Of a DNA stretch of 64,000 nt, positions 35,737 to 46,198 are shown in pieces (position 1 is the stretch's first letter; every line of letters begins with the position of its first letter). Origin of the DNA: BJGV01 sp964194745 (GTDB lineage Bacteria > Pseudomonadota > Gammaproteobacteria > Burkholderiales > Nitrosomonadaceae); assembly GCA_965248035.1 (NCBI GenBank), contig OZ252054.1, positions 496,001 through 560,000 on the forward strand, read 5' to 3'. The translations under genes and the position numbers were made by a program. The notes under the pieces were generated by a model. The model did no database searches. It was given only the letters and a program-made list of their open reading frames with translations, and was not told the origin of the DNA.

Positions 35737-36746
35737 GCAGCTATTTCCTCACGTTTAATATATGTCAATCGCCGCCCAAAACCAGCTAGGTTACTAAAAA
35801 ATTCGTTGACTACAGACACTTGCTGGTCGGTAGTTTGCAATTGATTCATGGTGTGACGAAATACAGCAGAGCCAATCAGCCCCTTTGTATACCAAGAGAT
35901 ATGCTTACGTGCGATACGCACTCCAGAATATTCACCGTAAAAATCGTAGAGATCATATAAATGATTAATAAGCACATGATGAATTTCTGTCACTTCTGGT
36001 AATGGAAGGTGGTTGCCTGTAGCAAGATAGTAGCTAATTTCGCGGAAAATCCACGGCCGTCCCTGAGCAGCGCGTCCAATCATTACGGCATCAGCCCCAG
36101 TATACTCTAGCACCTTCCTAGCTTCCTCAGGCGCATCGATGTCACCATTGGCAATAACTGGTATTCTCACAGCAGCCTTTACCGTGGCGATAGTGTCATA
36201 CTCGGCGTGTCCAGCATAGGCACAAGCTCGGGTACGACCATGAATGGCAAGCGCCTGGATCCCTGCATTCTCCGCAATACGTGCTATAACAAGCGCATTT
36301 ATGTGCTCCATATCCCAACCAGTACGGATCTTCAAGGTAACAGGGACATCTACTGCACGTACTACTGCATCAAGTATCTTTCCTACCAATTGCTCGTTCT
36401 GTAACAATGCAGAGCCTGCCATTGTGTTGCAAATCTTTTTGGCTGGACAACCCATGTTGATATCTATGATTTGTGCCCCCTGCTCTACATTGTAGCAAGC
36501 GGCCTGCGCCATCATTGCAGGGTCAGCACCAGCGATCTGCACCGAAATTGGATCTACTTCGCCCTCATGATTGGCGCGGCGGCGGGTCTTTTCAGAACCC
36601 CACAACAGTGAATTACTCGATACCATTTCCGACACTGCCATGCCTGCGCCCATTTTCTTACACAATTGCCGAAAGGGGCGGTCAGTCACTCCTGCCATAG
36701 GCGCGACTACTAGCTTATTTTTAAGTCTATAAGAACCGATCTGCAT
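35733..36746 (-). CDS. dusB: tRNA-dihydrouridine synthase B
   Basis: FMN enzyme that reduces uridine in the tRNA D-loop. 337 residues from ATG 36746 (MQIGSYRLKNKLVVAPMAGV). The open frame to a TTG at 36770 is unlikely. The catalytic Cys is in DINMGCPAKKICNTMAGSAL near 90-109; FMN-site residues are in LAIHGRTRACAYAG and VIANGDIDAPEEA, and GADAVMIGRAAQGRPWIF. Translationally coupled to fis. Confidence 0.95.
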   Translation of the reverse strand: MQIGSYRLKNKLVVAPMAGVTDRPFRQLCKKMGAGMAVSEMVSSNSLLWGSEKTRRRANHEGEVDPISVQIAGADPAMMAQAACYNVEQGAQIIDINMGCPAKKICNTMAGSALLQNEQLVGKILDAVVRAVDVPVTLKIRTGWDMEHINALVIARIAENAGIQALAIHGRTRACAYAGHAEYDTIATVKAAVRIPVIANGDIDAPEEARKVLEYTGADAVMIGRAAQGRPWIFREISYYLATGNHLPLPEVTEIHHVLINHLYDLYDFYGEYSGVRIARKHISWYTKGLIGSAVFRHTMNQLQTTDQQVSVVNEFFSNLAGFGRRLTYIKREEIAA

Positions 36747-36873
36747 GACTCTTATTAAGTAATGAGACAAACACGAAGAAATAAATTAGCACAGGCCGTA
36801 ATTCTAAACCCATGACAATTTCAGGGAAAGAAATTATTGTGCAAAATCCAAAAAATAGTGATTTAGTTACTAA

Positions 36874-38037
36874 TTATCCTCTTGAACCAAACATCATACG
36901 TTTAGCTACAAAACGTTTAGCTGGTGGCAAACAATCCAAAACACTTAACCCCATGCCACGCATGCCTTGCAGTAAGAGATCATCGTTGGAAAAGAGCTTG
37001 ACTAAGGAATCAGTGAACATTCTTCCTGCTCCACCGTCAATCTGGCGCTTGTCGCGATACTTTGAAAGCATTGCGGGAACCCCAACATCAGAAGGCATTG
37101 TAATAATTTCTCCTGCTAATTCCCAGGCATCACGCAGCCCTAGATTGAAACCCTGTCCCGCCACAGGATGCAAGGTTTGTGCCGCATTTCCAATCAATGC
37201 AATGCGACGCGTTGTAATAGGTGTAACATACTTAAGCGCAAGCGGAAAACCAGAACGTTTACTGGCTCCAATAAATTTACCAAGACGATCACCAAAATGA
37301 TGATGCAAGCGCGCCACGAACGTAGCATCATCTAAACTGAGAATTTCTTGTGCTGCCGACGGCGAAACAGTCCAAACCAAGGAAAAATACCTGCCTAGAG
37401 GTAGAAACGCCACTGGGCCATCAGAAGCAAAACGCTCGTAAGCTGTACCACACTGAGGGAGAGAGGTTTTGATGCCCGCGACAACCGCCCATTGTTGGTA
37501 GTCATGCGTATGCTGGGTGATGCCTTTCACTTGCCCAGTAAGATGACCACCATCAGCCAATACTAGCAGACTTGCTGTTGCCTGTTTTATATCCCCATTA
37601 TGCTGAAACTCAACTCGTCCTGCTTCTGCGCTTGATTCTAACCGTTTTACCTGAGCCTCCGTCAGATAGTCAACACCGCAATCTTTTAACCTCTCATGCA
37701 TTGATCGAAATACGTCATGGTGAATTACCACATACCCTAAGGCTGGTACACCAACTTCGCAAGCGGTAAGTACAGTGCGTCCAAACCCACCGCGATTAGA
37801 AATATGTATGGTCGTAATGGGTGTAACCTCTGGTAAAGACTCCCATACACCTAGACGCTGTAAAATCAAGCGGCTGCCATGAGAAAACGCTAGCGGCCGC
37901 AAGTCTTCTTTTTTTTCAGGTGACCCACGTGCTTCCAGCAACAGCACGGACAGACCGCTGTGACGCAATGCCAGTGAGAGAGACATGCCCACCGGGCCTC
38001 CGCCAATAATAATAAGGTCGTAATGGCTAGATGTCAT
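36874..38037 (-). CDS. ubiH: UbiH/UbiF-family FAD-dependent ubiquinone hydroxylase
   Basis: Aromatic-ring hydroxylase of ubiquinone synthesis. 387 residues. The N-terminal FAD motif is DLIIIGGGPVGMSLSLALR near 7-25, LLVLADGGHLTGQVK corresponds to the DG motif, and RIALIGNAAQTLHPVAGQGF near 282-301 is the second FAD motif of the family. Downstream of pepP, as in E. coli pepP-ubiH. Whether it acts at C6, C5 or C1 cannot be told from sequence alone. Confidence 0.9.
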   Translation of the reverse strand: MTSSHYDLIIIGGGPVGMSLSLALRHSGLSVLLLEARGSPEKKEDLRPLAFSHGSRLILQRLGVWESLPEVTPITTIHISNRGGFGRTVLTACEVGVPALGYVVIHHDVFRSMHERLKDCGVDYLTEAQVKRLESSAEAGRVEFQHNGDIKQATASLLVLADGGHLTGQVKGITQHTHDYQQWAVVAGIKTSLPQCGTAYERFASDGPVAFLPLGRYFSLVWTVSPSAAQEILSLDDATFVARLHHHFGDRLGKFIGASKRSGFPLALKYVTPITTRRIALIGNAAQTLHPVAGQGFNLGLRDAWELAGEIITMPSDVGVPAMLSKYRDKRQIDGGAGRMFTDSLVKLFSNDDLLLQGMRGMGLSVLDCLPPAKRFVAKRMMFGSRG

Positions 38038-38064
38038 AATTTCAGAGCTAGTTTTTTGTTTTGT

Positions 38065-38433
38065 TCATTTATCTTCCTCGGCTCTTCTAACTTCTGTTTC
38101 GGTAGCCTGATCCTCGTTAACTACAACATATTCTCCCTCTACCGTATCAGCGGTTTCTACTGTACCCACCGTATTATCTGAATTCATCGATTTAATCAAC
38201 TCACGTCTTACCCACCAGAAACGAAATCCGAAACCGATAGCAGCTATTGCAAATAAAGCAAGAAATACAGCAAAAAAGAAAACGCCAAGAATCATCATAA
38301 CAATTAGAATAGGAATCAATATCAGGTAACTTACCCAGCGTCTAGTGTCGGGCGGCATACTCTTCCTCTCTTGAGCGTTGTTTTCCTCATATCTCGGTAC
38401 TTTTTTAACTATTTTTTTCCAGTCTTCACTCAT
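38065..38433 (-). CDS. hypothetical two-pass membrane protein between pepP and ubiH
   Basis: 122 residues. Charged N-terminus MSEDWKKIVKKVPRYEENN, a hydrophobic stretch of about 35 residues (about 34-70, enough for two short helices), WWVRRELIKS, then an acidic tail (GTVETADTVEGEYVVVNEDQ). Start overlaps the pepP stop by 4 nt, so coupled to it. No family recognised. Position in a ubiquinone operon is suggestive but not evidence of function. Confidence 0.75.
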   Translation of the reverse strand: MSEDWKKIVKKVPRYEENNAQERKSMPPDTRRWVSYLILIPILIVMMILGVFFFAVFLALFAIAAIGFGFRFWWVRRELIKSMNSDNTVGTVETADTVEGEYVVVNEDQATETEVRRAEEDK

Positions 38434-39737
38434 CGCATTAATTCTTCAATTTCGGAAACTGTCTTGGGTGCAGATGCTGTCAGCACTTCACAACCGGCCT
38501 TTGTTACCATTACGTCATCCTCAATACGCACACCAATATTCCAAAAATGACGAGGCACATTATCCGCAGGACGAATGTAGCAACCCGGTTCCACCGTAAG
38601 AGTCATTCCCGGATGCAGCAAACGCCACTTTCCATCTTGCTTGTACTCACCAACATCATGCACATCCAATCCCAACCAGTGGCCGGTTCTGTGCATATAA
38701 AAACGCCTGTAGTCTTCTGATTGGATAACAGAGTCTACGCTTCCCTGGCATAGGCCCAAATCAACGAACCCCTGTACTAACACCTGTAGAGCCGCAATAT
38801 GTGGTGCATCCCAGGGATTACCTGGTTGTACTGCGCTAATTGCAGCAGCCTGAGCAGACAATGCTAGTTGATACACATCCTTTTGTACTGAATTAAATTT
38901 ACCGTTTACAGGAAACGTGCGGGTGATATCAGCAGCATAGCCGTGCAACTCACAGCCCGCATCGATCAGCAATAAATCACCAGATTTGAGTTCCATGTTG
39001 TTCCCAACATAATGTAGCACGCAAGCATTGGCACCACCTGCAACGATAGGTGTGTAAGCAGGTGCTTCTGCGCCATGACTACGAAATTCGTGCAAAAGTT
39101 CCGCTTCAACTTCATATTCTTTCATGCCAGGTCGAGTCGTCCGCATTGCACGGCGATGAGCACCAGTAGAAATTTCCGCTGCGCAGCGCATAACCTGAAG
39201 TTCTTCCACACTTTTGAACAAGCGCATCTCGTCCAAAAACAATCGACTATCACATATTTCAGTAGGCGCAGAAACACCACTTCGCGCCTGTTCCCTTACC
39301 CGGTTGATCCAGCCAGTCAGGCGCATGTCCCACCCAGCATCCTGCCCCAACGCACAGTATACTTTGGGCTGGTCGACGAGTAACTTGGGCAGTAGTTCAT
39401 CCAGCCTAGAAATAGAGTATGTTTCATCAATACCAAAAACTTCCCTCGCAGACTCTGGACCGTAGCGAAAACCACTCCAGATTTCACGTTCTACGTCCTT
39501 ATCTTGGCAGAATAATATGTCCTTAGTTGCACCTTCATCGGTTTCCGCTACTATGACCAATACTGCTTCAGGTTCGCTAAAACCTGTCAGATAATAAAAA
39601 TAACTATCAAAACGATAGGGATAATATCCATCACGACTCCGCACCCGCTCTGGGGAGGTCGGGATGATCGCTACCCCTTTCTGCATCTGTGATGCTAGAT
39701 ATCGGCGACGTATGCCATAAGATTTGATCGGGATCAT
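38430..39737 (-). CDS. pepP: Xaa-Pro aminopeptidase
   Basis: Removes N-terminal residues preceding proline; dinuclear Mn enzyme of the pita-bread fold. 435 residues. The metal ligands are in DLLLIDAGCELHGYAADITR (two Asp), the His in HRTGHWLGLDVHDVG, Glu in TVEPGCYI and Glu in IGVRIEDDVMV. The N-terminal creatinase-like domain is present (GYYPYRFDSYFYYLTGF). Fourth gene from the 5' side... of the amgK-murU-pepP-DUF-ubiH run it is the third. Confidence 0.95.
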   Translation of the reverse strand: MIPIKSYGIRRRYLASQMQKGVAIIPTSPERVRSRDGYYPYRFDSYFYYLTGFSEPEAVLVIVAETDEGATKDILFCQDKDVEREIWSGFRYGPESAREVFGIDETYSISRLDELLPKLLVDQPKVYCALGQDAGWDMRLTGWINRVREQARSGVSAPTEICDSRLFLDEMRLFKSVEELQVMRCAAEISTGAHRRAMRTTRPGMKEYEVEAELLHEFRSHGAEAPAYTPIVAGGANACVLHYVGNNMELKSGDLLLIDAGCELHGYAADITRTFPVNGKFNSVQKDVYQLALSAQAAAISAVQPGNPWDAPHIAALQVLVQGFVDLGLCQGSVDSVIQSEDYRRFYMHRTGHWLGLDVHDVGEYKQDGKWRLLHPGMTLTVEPGCYIRPADNVPRHFWNIGVRIEDDVMVTKAGCEVLTASAPKTVSEIEELMR

Positions 39738-39803
39738 AGATGAAGCTTCTTGCAGGATTTATGGGATAAAGCAAAGTGAGCTAGAGTTTTTCCTATTCTT
39801 TTC

Positions 39804-40544
39804 CTATTCATTACTGAGCTGGACATTAAGTCTATGTAAGCGCTCAGGAGTACCAACGTCTACCCATACACCCTTATAATGTTCGCCACTAACTTTCCCA
39901 GCAGCAATTGCCTGACATAGCTTTGGCGTAAGTTTCGCTACCAAACCAGGTTCGACACCTTTAAAAAAAGCTGGTTTATAGACACCAATTCCACTAAAAG
40001 TAAGTTTTTGCTTACCTATTAGCGCCAACCTGCCGGAATCAAGAACAAAATCACCATCTATATGGTGTTCCGGGTTGCTCACCAGCACCAGATGTGCAGA
40101 GTCTCCATCTAAATTCTCTTTCATCTGTCGTAAAATAGGTAACAATGTGGAAAAATCAATCTCACAATAGATATCTGCATTAATTATAAGGAAAGGTCGT
40201 TCGCCCGGATTATTTCCAACTTCACTCTCCAATAATGGCAACGCTTTAACAATACCACCTGCGGTTTCCAGCGCTATAGGTTCATGGGAATAGCGGATAT
40301 TAATACCATAACGCTCACCGTCTCCCAATGCAGTTTCAATCATCTGCCCCAGATGAGCATGATTGATTACAATATCGACAAAGCCAGCGTGTGCTAGATT
40401 ATGAATATGATATTCAATTAGGGATTTATTTCCCACACGTAGCAACGACTTAGGTAAAGTATCGGTCAAAGGCCGCATACGTTCACCTCGTCCAGCAGCC
40501 AGAATCATGGCTTTAAACGGCTCCCTCTTAGGAGTCATGGCCAA
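39804..40544 (-). CDS. murU: N-acetylmuramate alpha-1-phosphate uridylyltransferase
   Basis: Nucleotidyltransferase that makes UDP-MurNAc from MurNAc-1-P in cell-wall recycling. 246 residues. The NTP signature AMILAAGRGERMRPLTDTLP near 12-31 and Lys in KSLLRVGNKSLIEYHI; the metal-binding Asp is in FLIINADIYCEIDF. Overlaps the end of amgK by 17 nt, the usual amgK-murU pair. Mannose-1-P guanylyltransferase-like annotation is possible, but the neighbour decides in favour of MurU. Confidence 0.9.
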   Translation of the reverse strand: MAMTPKREPFKAMILAAGRGERMRPLTDTLPKSLLRVGNKSLIEYHIHNLAHAGFVDIVINHAHLGQMIETALGDGERYGINIRYSHEPIALETAGGIVKALPLLESEVGNNPGERPFLIINADIYCEIDFSTLLPILRQMKENLDGDSAHLVLVSNPEHHIDGDFVLDSGRLALIGKQKLTFSGIGVYKPAFFKGVEPGLVAKLTPKLCQAIAAGKVSGEHYKGVWVDVGTPERLHRLNVQLSNE

Positions 40545-41553
40545 CTTCTACTTTCTGTCTTCCACTTTCTAGCTTATCTAGCAACACCAGCAAGAAATTA
40601 AGCTCGTGATAACGTTCGCAGGTCTTTCGTAGATAATTCTTCACCAGTGGCATATCTCTAAGGTAATTATCCTTACCGTCGCGGTGATACAAACGCGCAA
40701 ATATGCCCAGTACTTTGATATGGCGCTGTACACCCATCCACTCAAAATCACGGTAAAAATCAGTAAAATTCCCAGCCACGGGAAGTCCAACTTTTTTAGC
40801 TTTTTCCCAATAGCGTATTATCCAGTCAAGTATGCGTTCCTCGTCCCAGTAAATATAGGCATCCTTGAACAGTGATACCAAATCGTAAGTAATAGGACCA
40901 TATACTGCATCCTGGAAATCAACAATACCAGGATTAGGAGTCGTAACCATAAGGTTTCGTGAATGATAATCACGGTGCACAAATACTCTGGGCTGGGCAA
41001 GGTTGTTTAGTAAAATCCGAGTGAAGCATTCGTCAAGTTCTGCTTTCTGTTTTACATTCAGCACTACCTGCAAGTGTTTGGCTAAATACCAGTTTGGAAA
41101 CAGATTCAACTCTTTAAGAAACAGCACTTCATTGTAATTTGGCAGCACACCGGAACAGCTTGCCAACTGTATTCTTATAAGTGCATCCACCGCATCACAA
41201 TACAAACGATCAGCAATCGAGGAATCGGCACCTATTGCTTCCAAATAAGTAGTACTTTCAAGGTCTGAAAGAAGCAAGAAACCCTGTTCCAGATCCTTCG
41301 CCAGGACTTCAGGCACATGTACGTTTGCTGCAGAAAATACCTTTGCCACATTCAGAAACGAAACACAGTCCTCATGCTGTGGCGGAGCATCCATCACAAT
41401 CAATGTTTTATGAGCATGATTCTCACTAAATGTTACACGGAAATAACGGCGAAAACTCGCGTCAGTAGAGGCTGGAGACAGCAAGAAGGATCTAGTGGGA
41501 AATTGCACCTTGATCCAATTTTCTAAAAGCTGGTATCGTTCTAATTGCTTCAT
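40528..41553 (-). CDS. amgK: anomeric MurNAc/GlcNAc kinase AmgK
   Basis: Phosphotransferase of the aminoglycoside-kinase fold that phosphorylates MurNAc and GlcNAc at C1, bypassing de novo UDP-MurNAc synthesis. 341 residues. The catalytic loop is VFVHRDYHSRNLMV near 190-203 and the metal Asp is in GIVDFQDAVYGPITYDL. It heads the minus-strand ten-gene run, divergent from ubiK. Starts near 41553 with the promoter presumably in the 100-nt gap. Confidence 0.9.
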   Translation of the reverse strand: MKQLERYQLLENWIKVQFPTRSFLLSPASTDASFRRYFRVTFSENHAHKTLIVMDAPPQHEDCVSFLNVAKVFSAANVHVPEVLAKDLEQGFLLLSDLESTTYLEAIGADSSIADRLYCDAVDALIRIQLASCSGVLPNYNEVLFLKELNLFPNWYLAKHLQVVLNVKQKAELDECFTRILLNNLAQPRVFVHRDYHSRNLMVTTPNPGIVDFQDAVYGPITYDLVSLFKDAYIYWDEERILDWIIRYWEKAKKVGLPVAGNFTDFYRDFEWMGVQRHIKVLGIFARLYHRDGKDNYLRDMPLVKNYLRKTCERYHELNFLLVLLDKLESGRQKVEVGHDS

Positions 41554-41655
41554 GATTGATTTACCGATTGCCTAATTCTACAAAGTATGAGATTTTATCA
41601 TGCAAGTAAACTTCTTCATCCAAATGGATGATAGAAAAAAATAATGGAGGAAACC

Positions 41656-41907
41656 ATGCTAAACCAAAAACTTTTGGATGAAATTAGCAAAAAAGTCAAC
41701 GACCTGGTAGCACAAAGCCCGGTGAAGGACGTGGAAAAAAATCTACGCGTTTTGCTGGCTGGAGTTTTTACTCGGTTAGATTTGGTGACACGCGATGAAT
41801 TTGACGTGCAGCAAAAGATATTAATGCGCACACGTGAGAAATTAAGCTCACTAGAAGCAAAGATAACAAAACTAGAAAATAAAACTAAGAAAACTAAGAA
41901 AACGTGA
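41656..41907 (+). CDS. ubiK: ubiquinone biosynthesis accessory factor UbiK (YqiC/BMFP family)
   Basis: Small membrane-associated coiled-coil protein that assists the Ubi complex. 83 residues from ATG 41656, which has a strong GGAGG 5 nt upstream; an upstream ATG at 41644 would add MEET but has no such site. The C-terminal half is a long coiled coil (DEFDVQQKILMRTREKLSSL) followed by a Lys-rich tail. Divergent from the ubiH-containing operon. Confidence 0.88.
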   Translation: MLNQKLLDEISKKVNDLVAQSPVKDVEKNLRVLLAGVFTRLDLVTRDEFDVQQKILMRTREKLSSLEAKITKLENKTKKTKKT

Positions 41908-42484
41908 ATTTTGCAGAAATATAACGCATGAATCGACTGCTTTACCCATGCTCATTAATGGAAAATGGGATCAAACATGCTTAACTATTACAGATTATCT
42001 CACAGCACGTGGCCAGCTTTTCTCTATAGTCACTTACTGGATATTAAGTCTTTACCTTAGTTATGATGAATGTGCCTATCGCAAGCGACCAGTCCAGCTT
42101 GACCTGGTTAAATTATTTGAAGCGTGAAAGGAAGAAAATAAAAACCACCTGTGCGTGTAGCCAATAGCTCCTACCTATCATTTAGCAAATTGCCTGGATT
42201 TATCAGAATACTCCAAAGCTTTTTTAAAAATATAGTTTCCACAAGTTGAACAACCACTTCATTAAAGACTCGTACTCGCCCTCCGCATCCACGCTGAAAT
42301 ACAAAGAAACAAAGTAGGATAGGTACGAAAGCTTTATCGTGCCCGCACGAGCTCAATAGAATAGTTAGGACCAGCCATCCAACAGGAATATGAGATGGGA
42401 TGAATACCCTTTCCCACACTATGTTACAGCGTCAGCTTGACGAGGCGTGATAGAATCTTGTGTTTTTCAAAAAGAAATCTAGCT
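41908..42484. other. gene-free region upstream of metH
   Basis: 577 nt. No ORF with ribosome-binding site was found, and I could not identify a cobalamin, SAM or SAH riboswitch by eye. A minus-strand frame at 42171-42419 has no supporting features. Other genomes often have further genes between ubiK and metH. Confidence 0.4.
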
Positions 42485-45400
42485 ATGAACAAACGCCACC
42501 GTACCGACCTGTTAAATGACCTGCTTACACGTCGTATCTTGATGCTAGACGGCGCCATGGGTACCATGATCCAGAGCTATAAACTCAATGAAGCAGATTA
42601 TCGCGGTACGCGTTTCGCAGGTTTTCCTCAGGATCTCAAGGGAAATAACGATCTTCTAACACTCACACAGCCACAAATTATTCACGCAATTCATACTAGC
42701 TATCTAGAAGCAGGTGCTGACATTATCGAGACTAACACTTTCAATTCTAATTCAGCTTCGATGGCCGATTACCATATGCAAGATCTGGTGTACGAGCTAA
42801 ATCGCTCTGGCGCAAAGCTGGCGCATGAAGCAGCACAAGCAATGGAAGCAAAAACTCCGGATAAGCCACGCTTTGTCGCCGGGGTGTTAGGACCAACTAC
42901 TAAGACCGCTTCTATTTCGCCAGATGTAAATGATCCTGGATTTCGCAACATTACCTTCGATAAATTAGTCACAGATTATTCTGACTCCATTCGGGGTCTG
43001 ATAGATGGTGGCGCAAATATTTTATTGGTAGAAACAATTTTTGACACACTAAATGCTAAGGCCGCGCTGTTCGCGATAGACCAGTTTTTAGAAACTTACG
43101 GTGTCCGTATTCCTATCATGATTTCAGCAACCATAACCGACGCCTCCGGGCGCACACTTTCCGGACAAACACCAGAAGCATTTTGGGCTTCAGTAAGCCA
43201 TGTCCAACCATTGTCGGTGGGACTTAATTGCGCACTTGGTGCAGAATTGATGCGACCATATATTGAGGAGCTTTCCAAAGTTGCTGGAGTGTATATTAGT
43301 GCGCACCCTAATGCCGGTCTTCCTAACCCACTAGCAGAAACAGGTTATGACGAATCGCCCGAATATACCGCGAAACTGATTAAGAACTTTGCGCAATCGG
43401 GTTTTGTCAACATTGTCGGTGGCTGCTGTGGTACCACACCCGCACACATTAAAGCTATTGCTGATGCAGTGAAGGAGACTGAGCCACGTGTCATCCCTAA
43501 CATTTCAAGAAAACTGCGACTATCTGGCCTGGAGCCACTCAACATTAGTGATGATTCGTTATTCGTGAATGTAGGTGAGCGTACCAACGTCACCGGCTCT
43601 AAAGCTTTTTCCCGTCTGATACTCAACAATAATTACACTGAGGCACTGAGTGTTGCCCGCAGCCAGGTAGAAAACGGTGCACAAATCATTGACATTAACA
43701 TGGACGAGGCAATGCTTGATTCACAAAAGGCCATGGTGACATTCCTCAACTTGATTGCTGCTGAGCCAGATATTAGCCGTGTACCAATTATGCTCGATTC
43801 AAGCAAATGGTCGGTAATTGAGGCTGGGCTAAAAAGAGTGCAAGGCAAGGCCGTGATCAACTCTATCAGTATGAAGGAAGGTGAAGAAGAATTTATTAAG
43901 CACGCCAAACTCGCCCGACGCCACGGAGCAGCCGTGATTGTAATGGCTTTCGACGAATCGGGCCAGGCAGACACACAGGCACGCAAAATAGAGATTTGTA
44001 CTCGATGTTACCGAATTCTAGTTGATCAGGTACTTTTTCCTCCAGAGGATATTATTTTTGATCCAAATATTTTCGCTGTGGCCACAGGTATTGAGGAACA
44101 TAACAATTACGGTGTCGATTTCATCGAGGCCACACGTGTCATTAAACAAACTTTACCCTATGCCAAAGTGAGCGGCGGAGTATCCAATGTTTCGTTCTCT
44201 TTTCGCGGCCAGGAGGCAGTGCGTGAAGCAATCCATACAGCCTTCTTATATCACGCGGTCCGCGCTGGAATGACTATGGGAATCGTTAATGCAGGACAGC
44301 TAGGCGTTTATTCTGACATTCCAAAGGATTTGTTGGAACATGTTGAGGATGTATTGCTCAACCGGCGTCCTGATGCAACTGAAAGACTGGTTGAATTCGC
44401 TGAGAATTTCAAGGGACAGAGTAAAGAGAATATCGAGGATCTAACCTGGCGTAATGAGCCAGTCCAACAGCGACTAACCCATGCACTGGTCAAAGGCATC
44501 ACTACCTATATCGTTGAAGATACCGAAACAGCACGACTAGAAATAAGTAATCAAGGTGGACGGCCAATACAAGTTATCGAAGGGCCACTAATGAATGGGA
44601 TGAACGTAGTTGGTGATTTGTTCGGTTCCGGAAAAATGTTTCTGCCACAAGTAGTAAAATCAGCACGTGTAATGAAACAAGCTGTAGCACATCTTCTACC
44701 ATTCATCGAAAAAGAGAAAAAAAGATCTGGCGACTCAAAACCAAAGGGCAAAATTGTCATTGCTACGGTCAAGGGCGACGTACATGACATAGGCAAAAAT
44801 ATCGTAACGGTAGTGCTCCAGTGTAACAACTACGAAGTAGTAAATATGGGTGTGATGGTTCCTTGTGCACAAATTTTGGAAACAGCACGGCGTGAACAAG
44901 CCGACATTATCGGGCTGTCAGGACTGATTACCCCATCCCTGGAGGAAATGGCGCATGTATCTAAGGAAATGCAACGCGAGGGATTTACCATTCCCCTATT
45001 GATAGGTGGTGCAACTACTTCTCGTGTCCATACCGCAGTGAAAATAGAACCTCATTATAGTGGTCTCACCGTGTGGGTACCAGATGCAAGTCGTGCAGTA
45101 GGTGTATGCAGCAATTTGCTGTCGCAGGATTTAAGGAAAAATTATATGCATAGCATCAAAGCTGAGTACGAGAAAGTTCGCACTCAGCACAAGAACAAAA
45201 AGGGACAGGCTCCTATGTTGACGATAGCAGAAGCCCGAAAGAACGCGTTCAGAGCCGATTGGAAGAACTATATTCCCCCAGAACCAGATTTCATCGGGGT
45301 GAGGTCTTTGAAAAATTATCCGCTGGAGAAAATATTGCCCTATATTGACTGGACACCGTTCTTTCAGGCTTGGGAATTATCCGGACGTTATCCTGCAATT

Positions 45401-46198
45401 CTGCAAGACAATGTAGTCGGTGAAACCGCCAGCAATCTATTCCGTGATGCTCAAGCCATGCTAAAACAAATCGTCGAACAAAGGTGGCTCTCTGCCAATG
45501 CCGTATTTGGACTGTTCCCCGCTAATTCGGTAAATAACGATGACATTGAGATTTACACTGATAAATCCAGAACTAAAATTGCAATGCATTACCATGCCCT
45601 TCGACAACAAACCACAAAACCGTCGGAACGACCCAATTTATGTCTCGCAGATTTTATTGCCCCAAAGGAAACTGGTATTCAGGATTTTATAGGCACATTT
45701 GCGGTATCCACCGGATTTGGAATTGATGCAAGAGTAAAAGCATATGAAGACGCGCATGACGACTACAATGGCATCATACTAAAGGCACTGGCCGACCGCT
45801 TGGCTGAAGCCTTCGCTGAACACATACATTCACGGGTACGACGCGAATTCTGGGGTTACGCCAAGGATGAAACTCTGAACAACGAAGAACTCATTTCTGA
45901 AAAATATCGTGGTATCCGCCCTGCACCAGGCTACCCGGCTTGTCCTGACCATACAGAGAAGGGTCCATTATTTGAATTATTGAGAGCTCCAGAAAACGCT
46001 GGTATTGTCGTGACTGAATCCTACGCCATGGTTCCTACAGCGGCAGTATCAGGCTTCTATTTTTCACACCCAGAGGCCAACTATTTTGCCGTCGGCAAGG
46101 TGGATAGAGATCAAGTGGAAGATTATGCAAAGCGAAAAGGCTGGATGCTGGAACAGACAGAAAAATGGCTTGCACCAGTGCTGGCCTATGAACGATAG
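42485..46198 (+). CDS. metH: cobalamin-dependent methionine synthase
   Basis: Transfers methyl from 5-methyl-THF to homocysteine via cob(I)alamin. 1237 residues from ATG 42485, complete. Modules in order: homocysteine domain with zinc Cys in VGGCCGTTPAHIK near 310; pterin domain (VNVGERTNVTGSKAFSRLI, DINMDEAMLDS); B12 domain with the axial His in KGDVHDIGKNIV near 763; and reactivation domain with RPAPGYPACPDHTEK near 1155. The upstream frame to 42437 is not needed. Implies cobalamin availability. Confidence 0.97.
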   Translation: MNKRHRTDLLNDLLTRRILMLDGAMGTMIQSYKLNEADYRGTRFAGFPQDLKGNNDLLTLTQPQIIHAIHTSYLEAGADIIETNTFNSNSASMADYHMQDLVYELNRSGAKLAHEAAQAMEAKTPDKPRFVAGVLGPTTKTASISPDVNDPGFRNITFDKLVTDYSDSIRGLIDGGANILLVETIFDTLNAKAALFAIDQFLETYGVRIPIMISATITDASGRTLSGQTPEAFWASVSHVQPLSVGLNCALGAELMRPYIEELSKVAGVYISAHPNAGLPNPLAETGYDESPEYTAKLIKNFAQSGFVNIVGGCCGTTPAHIKAIADAVKETEPRVIPNISRKLRLSGLEPLNISDDSLFVNVGERTNVTGSKAFSRLILNNNYTEALSVARSQVENGAQIIDINMDEAMLDSQKAMVTFLNLIAAEPDISRVPIMLDSSKWSVIEAGLKRVQGKAVINSISMKEGEEEFIKHAKLARRHGAAVIVMAFDESGQADTQARKIEICTRCYRILVDQVLFPPEDIIFDPNIFAVATGIEEHNNYGVDFIEATRVIKQTLPYAKVSGGVSNVSFSFRGQEAVREAIHTAFLYHAVRAGMTMGIVNAGQLGVYSDIPKDLLEHVEDVLLNRRPDATERLVEFAENFKGQSKENIEDLTWRNEPVQQRLTHALVKGITTYIVEDTETARLEISNQGGRPIQVIEGPLMNGMNVVGDLFGSGKMFLPQVVKSARVMKQAVAHLLPFIEKEKKRSGDSKPKGKIVIATVKGDVHDIGKNIVTVVLQCNNYEVVNMGVMVPCAQILETARREQADIIGLSGLITPSLEEMAHVSKEMQREGFTIPLLIGGATTSRVHTAVKIEPHYSGLTVWVPDASRAVGVCSNLLSQDLRKNYMHSIKAEYEKVRTQHKNKKGQAPMLTIAEARKNAFRADWKNYIPPEPDFIGVRSLKNYPLEKILPYIDWTPFFQAWELSGRYPAILQDNVVGETASNLFRDAQAMLKQIVEQRWLSANAVFGLFPANSVNNDDIEIYTDKSRTKIAMHYHALRQQTTKPSERPNLCLADFIAPKETGIQDFIGTFAVSTGFGIDARVKAYEDAHDDYNGIILKALADRLAEAFAEHIHSRVRREFWGYAKDETLNNEELISEKYRGIRPAPGYPACPDHTEKGPLFELLRAPENAGIVVTESYAMVPTAAVSGFYFSHPEANYFAVGKVDRDQVEDYAKRKGWMLEQTEKWLAPVLAYER

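Noticed and set aside
36812..37300. 162-codon plus-strand frame
   Set aside because: Antisense shadow of ubiH, starting in the spacer without a ribosome-binding site.
41908..42484. Cobalamin/SAH riboswitch ahead of metH
   Set aside because: No B12-box or SAH-element core could be recognised by eye; a covariance-model scan would be decisive.
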